This document shows, in pieces, positions 25,250 through 35,385 of a stretch of 64,000 nt of DNA; the stretch's first letter is position 1; each line of letters opens with the position of its first letter. Location: assembly GCF_000175575.2 (NCBI RefSeq), contig NZ_CP005986.1, positions 689,549 to 753,548 of the forward strand. The letters are read 5' to 3'. Source of the stretch: Acidithiobacillus caldus ATCC 51756. GTDB lineage: Bacteria; Pseudomonadota; Gammaproteobacteria; Acidithiobacillales; Acidithiobacillaceae. The notes beneath the pieces were generated by a model. That model worked only from the letters and a program-made list of their open reading frames with translations, did no database searches and was not told where the DNA came from. The position numbers and the translations under genes were made by a program.

Positions 25250-26143
25250 TCAGACCCAGTTCCGGGGAGTCAGAAAATCGCTCTTGAGCCGCGCCTCCGG
25301 ACTGTCGGGCTCCCCACGCCAGTCGTATTCCCAGGCCGCCAAAGGCGGCAGGGACATGAGAATGCTTTCGGTTCGGCCACCGGATTGCAGCCCGAAGAGC
25401 GTGCCGCGATCGTAGACCAGATTGAACTCGACGTAACGACCGCGGCGCAACAGCTGCCACTGGCGCTCCCGTTCGCCGTAGGGATGGGCGCGGCGCACCT
25501 GGGCGATGGGGAGCCAACTGTCCAGGAAGCTGTGGGCAAGATCCTGCCAAAGGGCCTGAATGGCGACGGGATCGCCGTTGAGGTCGTCAAAAAAGATACC
25601 GCCGACGCCGCGCATCTCCTGGCGGTGGCGCAGGTAAAAGTAGTTGTCGCACCATTCCTTGAAACGCGGATAGTAGTCGGGCCCATGACGATCGCAGGCA
25701 GCCTTGAGGACAGCGTGGAAGTGACGGGCGTCCTCGGCAAAGCCGTAGACAGGAGTGAGATCGGCACCGCCGCCGAACCACCAGACGCTACCGGCGCTGA
25801 AAAAGCGATAGTTCATGTGGACGATGGGGACATAGGGATTGCGCGGGTGCAGCACCAAAGACACGCCCAGGGCGGTAAAGGCCTGACCCGCCAGTTCCGG
25901 CCGGTGGGCCGTGGCCGAGGGCGGCAGACTCTGGCCAAAGACGCGGGAGTAATTCACGCCGCCTTTTTCCAGGAGATCACCGTCCTGAAGGACGCGGGTA
26001 CGGCCGCCGCCACCTTCGCCGCGCTCCCAGCGATCTTCCCGAAAGTGCGCGCGACCGTCGTGTTCCTCGAGGACGGTACAGATGCGATCCTGCAAGTCTA
26101 AGAGGAAGCGCTCGAGGGTATCCACACAAGGGATCTGGGTCAC
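25250..26143 (-). CDS. hemF: Coproporphyrinogen III oxidase, aerobic
   Basis: 297 residues, the normal length for HemF. Diagnostic segments are [44 protein letters not shown], and [35 protein letters not shown]. It performs oxygen-dependent decarboxylation of coproporphyrinogen III in haem synthesis. The GTG start at 26143 is supported by AGGAG six bases upstream, immediately after the tsaC stop. Confidence 0.96.
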   Translation of the reverse strand: MTQIPCVDTLERFLLDLQDRICTVLEEHDGRAHFREDRWERGEGGGGRTRVLQDGDLLEKGGVNYSRVFGQSLPPSATAHRPELAGQAFTALGVSLVLHPRNPYVPIVHMNYRFFSAGSVWWFGGGADLTPVYGFAEDARHFHAVLKAACDRHGPDYYPRFKEWCDNYFYLRHRQEMRGVGGIFFDDLNGDPVAIQALWQDLAHSFLDSWLPIAQVRRAHPYGERERQWQLLRRGRYVEFNLVYDRGTLFGLQSGGRTESILMSLPPLAAWEYDWRGEPDSPEARLKSDFLTPRNWV

Positions 26144-26145
26144 GG

Positions 26146-26706
26146 TCAACTCCTGAGAATTCGTCCAGTAACCGCGTCGATGATGCGACTGGGCCGGCGC
26201 TGGCCACCCAGACGGGCTGGCAAGGCCCAGACGCGCGCGCCAAAGTACCGCTTTAGGGTGCGCAAATCCCGCGCCGCTTGCAAGCCTGCGGGATTGGCGC
26301 TGGTGGAAACGATGGCACGGCCAAAGGATCGGCACAGGCGTCGGCTGGCCTCATGGTGGGTCACCCGGATGGCGATTCCACCATGCTGCCCGCGTAGCCA
26401 CGCTGCTGCCTCCTTTCTCGCCGGTAGTACCAGGGTCGTGCCGGGCCAATAACGGCCGAGGACTTGCTCCTCTACGGCATCGAGGTCGGCAAACCGGGCG
26501 GCCTGGGAGCGCGTCGCGGCAATGAGCAGTACGCCTTTGTGCTGCGGGCGTTTCTTGAGTCGCAAGATGTGGCGCAAGGCAGGGCGACGGCGAGGATCGC
26601 ATCCCAGACCCCACACGCCCTCGGTGGGATAGGCGATCACCTGGCCATGGCGCAGTAAAGCTACGGCCTTGCGCAGATCCTGGCGGCGCGGACTTTTGGG
26701 CAACAT
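26146..26706 (-). CDS. tsaC: L-threonylcarbamoyladenylate synthase (TsaC/YrdC type)
   Basis: 186 residues with the YrdC fold signature: [18 protein letters not shown] near the start, [27 protein letters not shown] and [14 protein letters not shown]. It makes threonylcarbamoyl-AMP for t6A37 tRNA modification. The ATG at 26706 lies 8 bp after the purD stop; an in-frame ATG 117 bp upstream would lie inside purD and was rejected. Confidence 0.93.
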   Translation of the reverse strand: MLPKSPRRQDLRKAVALLRHGQVIAYPTEGVWGLGCDPRRRPALRHILRLKKRPQHKGVLLIAATRSQAARFADLDAVEEQVLGRYWPGTTLVLPARKEAAAWLRGQHGGIAIRVTHHEASRRLCRSFGRAIVSTSANPAGLQAARDLRTLKRYFGARVWALPARLGGQRRPSRIIDAVTGRILRS

Positions 26707-26713
26707 CGCCGCT

Positions 26714-27964
26714 TCACGGCCGCGCGCGCCAGCCGATGTCGCGGCGAAACTGCATGCCCGGCCAGGAAATCCGTTGAACGACATCGTAGGCGCGTTGCTG
26801 GGCCGCAGCCACATCCGGGCCAAGGGCCGTCACCCCGAGCACCCGCCCTCCCTGGGTGTAGAGCTTCCCGTCGCGCGCCCGTGTGCCCGCATGAAAAATC
26901 TTGCAGTCGGCGGGTAGCGCGGTGGGTAAGGTCAGGGTGTCCCCCGTGCGCGGCGCTTCGGGATAGCCGGCGGCTGCGAGTACCACACACAGGGCCGTGC
27001 GCGGATCCCAGTCGATCTGCGTGGGCAGGCCGTCGCCGCGGGCCGCCGACAACAAGAGGGGATAGAGATCGGAGCGCATGCGCAGCATCAGGGGTTGGGT
27101 TTCGGGATCCCCAAGACGGCAGTTGAACTCCAGGATGCGGGGACCGTCGGCGCCGATCATGAGGCCAGCGTAGAGGAAGCCGCGATAGGAGATACCCTCG
27201 GCCAGGAGTCCCTGTGCCGCCGGTACCATGATCTCCCGACGTACCCGCTCGGCCATGTGAGTATCGAGAATGGGCGTCGGGGAGTAGGCGCCCATGCCGC
27301 CGGTGTTGGGACCGCGATCGCCGTCCAGGAGACGCTTGTGATCCTGGGAGCCGGCGAGGCCCAGAACCTGGCCATCGGCAACGATGGCGATATAGCTCGC
27401 CTCTTCGCCCTCCAGAAAGGCCTCGATGAGGATGGGCCCCTGGCGGAGAAACTTTTCCGCGGCCTGTTCCGCCTGGGCAAGTGTCGTGGCAACCACCACT
27501 CCCTTGCCGGACGCCAGGCCGTCGGCCTTGACGACGACGGGCAGATCCTGTCGCCGTAAAAAGGTGCGAGCCGGATCGAGTCCCGTAAAGCGGCCATAGG
27601 CTGCCGTGGGCAGTCCATGCCGGGCCATGAAGGCCTTGGCGTACAGCTTGCTGCCTTCCAGTTGGGCGCCATCGGCATTGGGGCCAAAGACGGCAATGCC
27701 AGCGCGGCGCAGAGCGTCGGCAACCCCGCTCACCAGGGGTGCCTCGGGACCCACGACCACCAGGGAGATGGCGAGACGGCGCGCTGTCTCTATGAGTCCC
27801 GCAGCATCGTCGCTGGCGAGATTGAGGTTCTGCACCTTGGGCTCCGCGGCGGTACCAGGGTTGCCTGGAGCGCAAAAGACCTGCTCCACCCGGGGCGACT
27901 GCGCGAGCTTCCAGGCGAGGGCGTGTTCACGTCCGCCCTGACCCAATACCAGTACGCGATCCAT
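26714..27964 (-). CDS. purD: Phosphoribosylamine-glycine ligase
   Basis: 416 residues with ATP-grasp architecture: N-terminal VLVLGQGGREHALAWKL, GPEAPLVSGVADAL, the ATP-binding LPVVVKADGLASGKGVVVA, and the PurD signature RFLYAGLMIGADGPRILEFNCRLGDPETQPL with the metal-ligating Glu/Asn. It catalyses step 2 of purine synthesis. It sits 9 bp after purH, a common pairing. Confidence 0.97.
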   Translation of the reverse strand: MDRVLVLGQGGREHALAWKLAQSPRVEQVFCAPGNPGTAAEPKVQNLNLASDDAAGLIETARRLAISLVVVGPEAPLVSGVADALRRAGIAVFGPNADGAQLEGSKLYAKAFMARHGLPTAAYGRFTGLDPARTFLRRQDLPVVVKADGLASGKGVVVATTLAQAEQAAEKFLRQGPILIEAFLEGEEASYIAIVADGQVLGLAGSQDHKRLLDGDRGPNTGGMGAYSPTPILDTHMAERVRREIMVPAAQGLLAEGISYRGFLYAGLMIGADGPRILEFNCRLGDPETQPLMLRMRSDLYPLLLSAARGDGLPTQIDWDPRTALCVVLAAAGYPEAPRTGDTLTLPTALPADCKIFHAGTRARDGKLYTQGGRVLGVTALGPDVAAAQQRAYDVVQRISWPGMQFRRDIGWRARP

Positions 27965-27973
27965 GACCTGCTC

Positions 27974-29539
27974 CTAACCGTGGCGGAAATGACGGACCGA
28001 AGTGAAGACCATGGCGATGTCGGCTTCATCGGCAGCGGCGATGACTTCCTCGTCGCGGATGGACCCACCCGGCTGGATGATGGCACGCACACCGACACGT
28101 GCGGCGGTGTCGACACCATCTCGGAAGGGAAAAAAGGCGTCGGAGCCGAGGGCCGATCCGCGCAGGTCGAAACCCAGCCCCTGCGCCTTTTCTGCGCCAC
28201 AGCGCGCGGCATCGACGCGACTCATCTGACCGGCGCCAATGCCCAGGCTCTGCCGTTGGGCGACGTAGACGATGGCATTGGAACGGACGTGGTGGGCAAG
28301 GGTCCAGGCAAATGCCAGATCTTCCATTTCCTGTGGGCTCGGGGCGCGGCGCGTGACGACTCGCCACTCCTCGGGTGGCTCGCGGCGGATATCGCGGTCC
28401 TGCACCAGCAGACCGCCGCAGACCCGCTTGAGATCGAGGCCTGGCCGTTGCCAGGGACGGATGTCGGGGATGCGCAACACGCGCAGATTTTTCTTGCTCT
28501 GGAGCAGGACTTGCGCAGAATCGGTCACCTCCGGCGCCAGAATGACTTCCACGAAGACGCCGGCAAAAAAGGCGGCAGAATCGGCATCCACTGGCCGGTT
28601 ACAGGCGATGACACTGCCAAAGGCCGATACCGGATCCGCAGCCCAGGCGCGCTGGATGGCCGTATGGAGGTTTTCGCCCAGAGCCACCCCACAGGGATTG
28701 CCGTGCTTGACGACGACGCAGGCGGGGGCATCGAATTCGGCGATGAGGGCCAGGGCCGCATCGCTGTCGCTGAGGTTATTGTAGGAGAGTTCCTTTCCTT
28801 GGAGTTGTTGCAGGGCGGCGAGGCCCGTGGTGTCGTCCTCACGATAGAAGGCGGCGCGTTGGTGTGGGTTCTCGCCGTAGCGTAGCTCTTGTACTTTGTG
28901 GAGCTGCAGCGTGAGCACCTGGGGAAAAGCGGCGGTGGCACCGTCGCTACCGTGGCGGGACAAATAGTCGGAGATGGCTCCGTCGTAGCGCGCGGTGTGG
29001 GCGAAGACCTTGGTCGCCAGCTGAAAACGCAGCTTGGCCCCGACGCCGCCCTGGCTCGCCGCCATTTCCTGGAGAACGCGCGGGTAATCGTCGGGGTCTA
29101 CCAAAACCGTGACGCTCTCCCAGTTTTTGGCCGCCGCCCGGAGCATGGTGGGGCCGCCGATATCGATCTGCTCCACCGCCTCTGCCAGGGTGACATCGGG
29201 TCGGGCCACCGTCTGCGCAAAAGGGTAGAGGTTGACGCAGAGGAGATCGATGGGTGGGATATCCTGCTCGACCATCTGTTGCTGGTGCTGAGGGTCGTCG
29301 CGCCGCGCCAGCAGACCGCCGTGGATCCGTGGGTGCAGGGTCTTGAGGCGACCGTCCAGGAGTTCCGGGAAACCGGTGTAGTCACTCACCTCGATGACGT
29401 CGATGTCCGCTGCACGGAGGATGCCGGCGGTGCCCCCCGTCGACAGGATCTCGACCCCGAACTCGCGCAATTGTCGAGCGAAATCCACTACTCCGCGCTT
29501 GTCCGAAACACTGATGAGTGCGCGCTTGATTTCCCCCAT
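27974..29539 (-). CDS. purH: Bifunctional AICAR transformylase / IMP cyclohydrolase
   Basis: 521 residues. The N-terminal MGS-like cyclohydrolase domain ([51 protein letters not shown]) precedes the transformylase domain with [28 protein letters not shown] and the final [34 protein letters not shown]. It carries out the last two steps of IMP synthesis. It is the first gene of a six-gene operon and is preceded by a leader with an intrinsic terminator. Confidence 0.97.
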   Translation of the reverse strand: MGEIKRALISVSDKRGVVDFARQLREFGVEILSTGGTAGILRAADIDVIEVSDYTGFPELLDGRLKTLHPRIHGGLLARRDDPQHQQQMVEQDIPPIDLLCVNLYPFAQTVARPDVTLAEAVEQIDIGGPTMLRAAAKNWESVTVLVDPDDYPRVLQEMAASQGGVGAKLRFQLATKVFAHTARYDGAISDYLSRHGSDGATAAFPQVLTLQLHKVQELRYGENPHQRAAFYREDDTTGLAALQQLQGKELSYNNLSDSDAALALIAEFDAPACVVVKHGNPCGVALGENLHTAIQRAWAADPVSAFGSVIACNRPVDADSAAFFAGVFVEVILAPEVTDSAQVLLQSKKNLRVLRIPDIRPWQRPGLDLKRVCGGLLVQDRDIRREPPEEWRVVTRRAPSPQEMEDLAFAWTLAHHVRSNAIVYVAQRQSLGIGAGQMSRVDAARCGAEKAQGLGFDLRGSALGSDAFFPFRDGVDTAARVGVRAIIQPGGSIRDEEVIAAADEADIAMVFTSVRHFRHG

Positions 29540-29595
29540 GTTCGTCCTCTGCGATGGACGTCGCCCGAGGCAAAGGCTCCGGCGACGATGAAATT

Positions 29596-29627
29596 AAAAA
29601 AGGTACGACCAGGAAACCTGTCGTACC
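29596..29627 (-). terminator. Intrinsic terminator in the purH leader (possible attenuator)
   Basis: On the minus strand GGTACGA-CAGG-TTT-CCTG-(G)-TCGTACC forms an 11-pair stem with one bulge, followed by six T. It ends 56 nt before the purH start. A -10-like TATATT at 29690-29685 would put it about 50-80 nt into the purH transcript, so it probably acts as an attenuator. The alternative is simple termination of an antisense transcript. No known riboswitch consensus was recognised in the leader. Confidence 0.65.
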
Positions 29628-29716
29628 CAAACCTCCTGATGGAGGGAGCGTTCGCTTCGATGCGGCTTGCGCCTATCGGATGAGAATATAGTAGCCGAGA
29701 ATCCGCCGGGGCGCAA

Positions 29717-29742
29717 TGCCTGGGTTTCCTGCCTGGGATTCC
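29717..29742. repeat. Two tandem 13-bp direct repeats between purH and the alcohol dehydrogenase
   Basis: TGCCTGGGTTTCC is directly followed by TGCCTGGGATTCC and a third partial copy TGGGAG. It lies between the divergent promoters of purH and yqhD. Function unknown; it could be an operator or chance slippage. Confidence 0.45.
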
Positions 29743-29815
29743 TGGGAGTTGGCGCTCTGAAGGGAGATTCCGGAAGTAGGGTGGCCTCGTGGGGCGCGGG
29801 GTCGGAAGCTCGATT

Positions 29816-29844
29816 TTTACAGAACCGACCAGTTGGTATATAAT
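29816..29844 (+). promoter_or_regulatory. Sigma70 promoter of the YqhD-like gene
   Basis: TTTACA, 17 bp, TATAAT: 11 of 12 consensus bases with ideal spacing. It lies 35 bp before the ATG and predicts strong expression. Confidence 0.8.
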
Positions 29845-29878
29845 GAAGGCCGTAACGATCGCGACATCGGGAGAAGCC

Positions 29879-31030
29879 ATGCAGAATTTCACTTTTTATA
29901 ATCCTACGAAGATTCTTTTCGGTCAGGGGCAGATTGCCGCGCTGTCCGCGGAGGTGCCTGCCGGCGCCAAGGTTCTCTTGACCTATGGCGGCGGTAGCAT
30001 CCATCGCAATGGTGTCTACACCGAGGTCAAGGCCGCATTGTCCGGTCATGCCGTTGTCGAATTTGGTGGCATCGAGGCGAACCCGCAATTCGAGACCCTG
30101 ATGCGGGCAGTGGATCTGGCGCGCAAGGAGCAGGTGGATTTCATCCTTGCCGTGGGCGGAGGCTCCGTCATCGACGGCAGCAAATTCATCGCTGCGGCTT
30201 TTTATCACGAGGGGGATGCCTGGGCCATTCTGGCGGAGCATGCTGCAGTGCAGCGGGCCCTGCCCCTGGGCACGGTGCTCACGCTGCCGGCGACGGGCTC
30301 CGAGATGAACGCCTTTGCCGTGGTGACCCGTGCGTCCACCCGGGAAAAGCTACCCTTCAGCAGCCCACTCATCTATCCGCGTTTTTCGGTGTTGGACCCC
30401 ACCAAGACCTTCACCCTGCCGCCGCGCCAAATTGCCAACGGGGTGGTGGACGCCTTCACTCACACCGTGGAGCAGTACCTGACCTATCCCGTCAACGCGC
30501 CCTTACAGGATCGTTTTGCCGAGGGCATTCTCCAGACCCTGATCGAAGAGGGGCCGAAGACGCTGCGGGAGCCGCAGGACTACGATGCACGCGCCAACAT
30601 GATGTGGTGCGCCACCATGGCTCTCAACGGTCTCATTGCAGCGGGTGTGCCGCAGGATTGGGCAACGCACATGATCGGTCACGAGATCACCGCCCTGCAC
30701 GGTCTCGATCACGGCCAGACCCTGGCGGTGGTGCTGCCGGCGACGCTCCAGCGCCAGCGCGATGCCAAGCGCGACAAACTCATCCAGTATGGGCGCAGGG
30801 TCTGGGGCCTCAGCGGGGACGACGAGCACATCATCGATGAGGCCATCGGCCGGACCCGTGCATTCTTCGAGTCTCTGGGCGTCAAGACCCATCTGCGCGA
30901 TTACGGCATCGGCAGCGACGCCATCCCGGCCCTGGTCGAACAGCTCGAGAAGCACGGCATGGTCAAGCTTGGTGAGCGTGGCGACATCACACCGCAACGC
31001 AGCCGGGAAATTCTGGAGCTCTGTGCCTGA
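29879..31030 (+). CDS. yqhD: Iron-containing (group III) alcohol/aldehyde reductase, YqhD-like
   Basis: 383 residues. The N-terminal NADPH region has LTYGGGSIHRNGVY and ILAVGGGSVIDGSKFIAA. The metal-binding region contains DAFTHTVEQYLTYP and HMIGHEITALHGLDHGQTLAVVLP, whose Asp and His residues bind the divalent metal. YqhD-type enzymes reduce aldehydes with NADPH, often for detoxification. The ATG has GGGAGAAG upstream and is driven by a near-consensus promoter. It is monocistronic and convergent with ychF. Confidence 0.93.
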   Translation: MQNFTFYNPTKILFGQGQIAALSAEVPAGAKVLLTYGGGSIHRNGVYTEVKAALSGHAVVEFGGIEANPQFETLMRAVDLARKEQVDFILAVGGGSVIDGSKFIAAAFYHEGDAWAILAEHAAVQRALPLGTVLTLPATGSEMNAFAVVTRASTREKLPFSSPLIYPRFSVLDPTKTFTLPPRQIANGVVDAFTHTVEQYLTYPVNAPLQDRFAEGILQTLIEEGPKTLREPQDYDARANMMWCATMALNGLIAAGVPQDWATHMIGHEITALHGLDHGQTLAVVLPATLQRQRDAKRDKLIQYGRRVWGLSGDDEHIIDEAIGRTRAFFESLGVKTHLRDYGIGSDAIPALVEQLEKHGMVKLGERGDITPQRSREILELCA

Positions 31031-31051
31031 CGCCCGAGGGGGGAGTTCTGT

Positions 31052-32143
31052 TCAGACGTTGAAGCGAAAATGCATCACATCGCCGTCGCGGACCCGGTAC
31101 TCCTTTCCTTCCAGGCGCATCTTGCCGGCTTCGCGGGCGCCGCTCTCACCGCGATAGTGGACAAAATCCTCGAAGGCAATGACCTCGGCGCGGATGAAAC
31201 CGCGCTCGAAGTCGCTGTGGATCACGCCCGCCGCTTGGGGGGCGGTGGCGCCTTTGGGGTAGGTCCAGGCGCGCACCTCTTTTTCGCCGGCCGTGAAATA
31301 GGTCTCCAGACCCAGCAAGCCGTAGGCAGAGCGAATGATGCGGTTCAGGCCGGGCTCCGCGAGGCCCAGGTCCTGCAGAAATTCCTGCTGCTCCGCCGGC
31401 GGTAGCTCAGCCAGTTCCGCCTCTATGGCTGCACAGACGGGAACGACGCGCGCTCCCCGTGCATCGGCCCAAGCCTCGAGGGGCTGGCGCCAGGGACCAT
31501 CGCGGAGCTCGTCCTCGTGGACATTGGCGATGACCAGCATGGGCTTGGCACTGAGCAGGCAGAGGGGTACCAGACGCTGGCGTTCCTCCTCAGTCAGGGA
31601 CAGGCTCGATGCCGGCTGGCCACTGTCCAGGTGGGGCAGCAGCCGCTGCAGGAGTGCCAGTTCGGCGCGGGCCTCGGCCTGTCCACCCTTGGCCTGCTTC
31701 TGTACCCGTTGTTGGGCCTTCTCCACGGTGCTGAGGTCCGCCAGGATCAATTCCGTCAACACGACGTCGAGGTCGGCGACGGGATCCACACGGCCCTGTA
31801 CGTGCACCACGTTGTCGTCCACGAAGCAGCGGGTCACCAGGGCGATGGCCGCCGTTTCGCGGATGTGCGCCAGAAACTGGTTGCCCAGCCCCTCACCCTG
31901 GGCAGCTCCGGCCACCAGTCCGGCAATGTCGACGAACTCCATGGTGGCCGGCACGACCTTCTGCGGTTTGACGATGTCCGCCAGGGCCTGCAGGCGCGTA
32001 TCCGGAACCTCGACGATCCCGACGTTTGGCTCTATGGTGCAGAAGGGGTAATTCTCGGCGGCAATGCCGGCCTTGGTGATGGCGTTGAAAAGCGTGGACT
32101 TGCCCACATTGGGCAGACCGACGATACCGCAGGCCAGGGACAT
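31052..32143 (-). CDS. ychF: Ribosome-binding ATPase YchF (Obg family)
   Basis: 363 residues. The G1 loop is [15 protein letters not shown], the G3 region is [22 protein letters not shown], and there is a helical insert and a C-terminal TGS domain ([44 protein letters not shown]). The nucleotide-specificity motif reads VIANVHED rather than NKxD, as expected for the ATP-preferring YchF. It is the last gene of the mrdA-rplY-pth-ychF run. Confidence 0.96.
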   Translation of the reverse strand: MSLACGIVGLPNVGKSTLFNAITKAGIAAENYPFCTIEPNVGIVEVPDTRLQALADIVKPQKVVPATMEFVDIAGLVAGAAQGEGLGNQFLAHIRETAAIALVTRCFVDDNVVHVQGRVDPVADLDVVLTELILADLSTVEKAQQRVQKQAKGGQAEARAELALLQRLLPHLDSGQPASSLSLTEEERQRLVPLCLLSAKPMLVIANVHEDELRDGPWRQPLEAWADARGARVVPVCAAIEAELAELPPAEQQEFLQDLGLAEPGLNRIIRSAYGLLGLETYFTAGEKEVRAWTYPKGATAPQAAGVIHSDFERGFIRAEVIAFEDFVHYRGESGAREAGKMRLEGKEYRVRDGDVMHFRFNV

Positions 32144-32145
32144 GG

Positions 32146-32727
32146 TCAGGACTCCAGACTATGCAAACGCTGTTGGGCCGCATCGACGCGACCCTGGAGA
32201 AAATCCGGTAGCACCGATAGGGCGCGGTGAATGGCCGCGTCGATCTGCCCGCGATCCTCGGGTTTCGGCTTGCCCAGCACATAAGCTACCACACGGTCCT
32301 TGTGTCCAGGGTGTCCGATACCCAGACGCAGCCGCCAGTAGGCATTGGTTCCGAGGGCGCGATCCAGGTCACGCAGCCCGTTGTGCCCACCGTTTCCGCC
32401 CCCGAATTTCAGGCGCGCCACCCCGGGCAACAGATCGAGATCGTCGTGGACGACCACTATGCGTTCCGGGGGAATCTTGTAGAAAGCGGCGACGGACTGG
32501 ACCGGTCCGCCGCTGCGGTTCATGTAATCCTGAGGTTGGCAGAGTACGAGGCGCTGACCAGCGAGGAGGCCTTGCGCCAGCTCCGCCTTGAAGCGTGCCT
32601 CACGCCCCCAGGGAGCGCCGACGGTTGCGGCCAGATCGCGCACGCACCAGAAACCGACATTGTGGCGGGTGTGCGCATACTCCTCTCCCGGATTGCCGAG
32701 ACCGGCCAAAAGCCAATCCACGCCCAT
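32146..32727 (-). CDS. pth: Peptidyl-tRNA hydrolase
   Basis: 193 residues. Catalytic region: [20 protein letters not shown] (N and H residues), [25 protein letters not shown] and [14 protein letters not shown]. It recycles peptidyl-tRNA released by ribosomes. It starts 12 bp after rplY and ends 2 bp before ychF, the classical rplY-pth-ychF order. Confidence 0.96.
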   Translation of the reverse strand: MGVDWLLAGLGNPGEEYAHTRHNVGFWCVRDLAATVGAPWGREARFKAELAQGLLAGQRLVLCQPQDYMNRSGGPVQSVAAFYKIPPERIVVVHDDLDLLPGVARLKFGGGNGGHNGLRDLDRALGTNAYWRLRLGIGHPGHKDRVVAYVLGKPKPEDRGQIDAAIHRALSVLPDFLQGRVDAAQQRLHSLES

Positions 32728-32739
32728 GGCGGGAGTGCG

Positions 32740-33369
32740 TCACTCGCCCGTGCTGGGCGCGCTTTCGGCAGTCTCCTCATCGGCCTCCGCTCCCGTGCGG
32801 GCGCTGTGTACCGAGACCACTTCCTTATCGTCGTCGTGGCTCAAGGGCACCAGTTTCACCCCGGCCGGGACCGTGATCTGCGACAGGTGAATGCTCTCGC
32901 CCACCTGGAGCTGGGCGATATCCACCACTATGGCCTCCGGCAATTGCCCCACCGGCGCCTCCACTTCCACCTCCACCAGGGCGCGGTGGAGCACGCCGCC
33001 CGACTTCACGCCGACGCAGGTGGCTTCGTTTTCGAAGTGGATGGGGACGTGCAGGGTTACCCGCTCGCCCGCGTGCACCCGAAGAAAGTCCACGTGGAGA
33101 ACCTCTTCCTTGTAGGGATGCATCTGCAGATCACGGATCAGAGCCGTTTCCTTGCGATCGGGAAACTCCAGGGTGATGACGTTGGTGAAGACGCGCTCAT
33201 CCGCCAGTAGCTTGCGCAGGACGCGGGCTTCGAGGCTGAGGGGGTTGGCAGGCTTGCCGTCGCCGTAGAGCACCGCTGGCACCTGGCCCTCGCGGCGCAG
33301 GCGACGACTGGGACGGCGGCCGTGCCCGTCGCGCTCACGGGCGGGAATGGAAAACTGTACGTCTGTCAT
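32740..33369 (-). CDS. rplY: 50S ribosomal protein L25, CTC form
   Basis: 209 residues, the long general-stress (CTC) type with a C-terminal beta domain and an acidic tail. It binds 5S rRNA: RREGQVPAVLYGDG and LQMHPYKEEVLHVDFLRVHAGERV are typical. The start ATG overlaps the mrdA stop (ATGA), so its translation may depend on mrdA in addition to any promoter inside mrdA. Confidence 0.95.
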   Translation of the reverse strand: MTDVQFSIPARERDGHGRRPSRRLRREGQVPAVLYGDGKPANPLSLEARVLRKLLADERVFTNVITLEFPDRKETALIRDLQMHPYKEEVLHVDFLRVHAGERVTLHVPIHFENEATCVGVKSGGVLHRALVEVEVEAPVGQLPEAIVVDIAQLQVGESIHLSQITVPAGVKLVPLSHDDDKEVVSVHSARTGAEADEETAESAPSTGE

Positions 33370-35309
33370 TGCTTATACTCCTGTGATGAGCCGAGAGCGG
33401 GGCGAGGGTCGACAGCACCTTTCTCCCCTTTGGAAAGGCCGGAACTATAGCCGCGCGCCGCCGCTTTGACAAGCTGCTGGTTGGCCTGAACCGTACTCGC
33501 GGTGGTGGCAGTGCTCGGGGCCAGGTACGACTGGATGACCGCCCGCGCCACGGGCAGCGCCTGCCAGGCGTTATGCCCGCCATTTTCCACGACCACGGCG
33601 ACGGCGATCTTGGGGTGATGCACCGGCGCCCAGCCAATGAAGAGGGAATCGTTGTTGTAGATGGTCCGCCCATCTTTCTGGCCCATGGGGACCTGCGCCG
33701 TGCCCGTTTTACCGGCGATGGTGATGCCCGGAATCTGGACGCTGCGACAGGTGCCCGATTGCACGCAGGCTTCCATGCCGAGACGCACGGCGTGCAGGGC
33801 CGCAGGCGCGATGTGCAGATTGCGCGCCGGTGGCTGCGGCAGCGGTATCGGGCGGCCCCCGTGGGGGCTCACCAAGGCCTTGCCTACCTGTGGCTGGACC
33901 AGCCAGCCTCCATTGGCGATGGCGGCTACGGCGCGCGCTAACTGCAGCGGCGTGACCAGCAGGTAGCCCTGGCCAATGCCGAGAATCACGGAGTCACCGG
34001 TATACCAGGGGGCGTGCAGGTGTGCGCGTTTCCAGGCCGGGGTCGGGACGAAACCGCGGGATGCCCCCGGCAGATCCACGCCCGGCCGGCTGCCGAAACC
34101 AAAGCGCCACAGGGTTTGATCCTGCATCCGAATGCCCATTTTTACGGCGAGCTTGTAATAGAAGACATCCACCGACCAGGCCAGCGCCTTGGTCAGACCG
34201 GTCTCGCCAAAGCCGCCGCGGTTCCAGTCCCAATAGGTATGCCCGCCCAATTGAAAGTTGCCCGGACAAAAGGTGTGGTAATCCGGGGCGATGACCCCCT
34301 GCTGTACCGCCTCGATGGAGAAGAACGGCTTGGCGCAGGAACCGGGCGGATACAGGCCATTGTCGGCACGGTTCACCAGCGGCCGTCCAGGGTTCGCGAG
34401 CAGGCTCCGCCAGTGTGCCGCACTGATGCCATCCACAAACCAGTTGGCATTGAAGCTGGGACTGGTCACCATGGCCAATACCGCTCCGTCATTGGGATTC
34501 AGGGCAACCACGGCGCCGCGATACCGATGACTTTCCAAGGCCTGGGCGGCGGCCTCTTGCACCCGTAGACGCAGGTGCGTGATGAGCTTGTCCCCGCTGA
34601 TGGGAGCTTGCTCGTGGAGGGTGCCCACCTGCATGCCGCGGGCGTCCACCTCTTTGATCTCGTAACCGATTTCACCACGCAGCTGGCGCTCGTACTGGCG
34701 CTCCAGCCCGGCCTTGCCGATATAGTTCCGTCCCAGGTAGCTGCGCGCGTGAAAGTGCTCGAGGTCCGCTGCGGTGATGGGGCCGACGTAACCGACGACG
34801 TGGGAAAACAGGGCGCCGTAGGGGTAGTAGCGGTGGAGTACGGCCACCACCCGCACCCCGGGGAAATCCTCGCTGCGCACGGCCAGAAGCGCGATCTGGC
34901 GGGGATCGAGGCCCGTCTTCAGAAGAACCGGATCAAAATCCGGTTTGCCTGCCCGGCGCCTGGCAAAACGGGCGAGATCCTCCGGAGACAACTGCAGGAG
35001 TTCCTGCAAGCGAGTGAGGGTTTCCGAGATGTCTGGGATTTCATCGGGAACGAGTTCGACGGCATAGGTTGGACGATTTTCCGCCAGCACCTCGCCGTGG
35101 TCGGCAACGATGAGGCCGCGGGCCGGTGCCACGGGCGCCAGGGCTACGTGGTTGTCGTGGGCAAGACGGCGGAAACGGCCATAGTGCCAGACCTCCAGGT
35201 AGAGAAGGCGCAGAAGAACCGCCAGCAACAGCAGCAGCATGATCGTGGCCGCCAGCCACAGTCGATTGCGAAAGTGGCGGGCCTTGGGAAAGGGTTCGGC
35301 GGGGGACAT
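33366..35309 (-). CDS. mrdA: Penicillin-binding protein 2 (elongasome transpeptidase)
   Basis: 647 residues. A transmembrane helix (about 16-37) is followed by a PBP2-type dimerisation domain with PARGLIVADHGEVLAENRPTYAVELVPDE. The transpeptidase has SxxK SCAK in PGSCAKPF, SVD as the middle motif (usual S-x-D form for PBP2), and KTGT in IAGKTGTAQVP. It works with RodA in lateral wall growth. It is coupled by a 4-nt overlap to rplY, an unusual neighbour; the more usual partner rodA is not in this window. Confidence 0.95.
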   Translation of the reverse strand: MSPAEPFPKARHFRNRLWLAATIMLLLLLAVLLRLLYLEVWHYGRFRRLAHDNHVALAPVAPARGLIVADHGEVLAENRPTYAVELVPDEIPDISETLTRLQELLQLSPEDLARFARRRAGKPDFDPVLLKTGLDPRQIALLAVRSEDFPGVRVVAVLHRYYPYGALFSHVVGYVGPITAADLEHFHARSYLGRNYIGKAGLERQYERQLRGEIGYEIKEVDARGMQVGTLHEQAPISGDKLITHLRLRVQEAAAQALESHRYRGAVVALNPNDGAVLAMVTSPSFNANWFVDGISAAHWRSLLANPGRPLVNRADNGLYPPGSCAKPFFSIEAVQQGVIAPDYHTFCPGNFQLGGHTYWDWNRGGFGETGLTKALAWSVDVFYYKLAVKMGIRMQDQTLWRFGFGSRPGVDLPGASRGFVPTPAWKRAHLHAPWYTGDSVILGIGQGYLLVTPLQLARAVAAIANGGWLVQPQVGKALVSPHGGRPIPLPQPPARNLHIAPAALHAVRLGMEACVQSGTCRSVQIPGITIAGKTGTAQVPMGQKDGRTIYNNDSLFIGWAPVHHPKIAVAVVVENGGHNAWQALPVARAVIQSYLAPSTATTASTVQANQQLVKAAARGYSSGLSKGEKGAVDPRPALGSSQEYKQ

Positions 35310-35385
35310 GACGCTGGGCGGACTCCGATTGCAAAAGCCAGGAGGGCTCCGTAAACTCGAAGCGTCCGACGCCTTGGGAGCTGAC

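Noticed and set aside
29590-29760. purH leader as a ZTP riboswitch
   Set aside because: The conserved CCGCCUGGGC element and the pseudoknot partners of the pfl motif could not be found.
29594-30241. 215-codon minus-strand ORF over the yqhD 5' half and the purH leader
   Set aside because: Antisense to a clear enzyme gene and includes the leader terminator.
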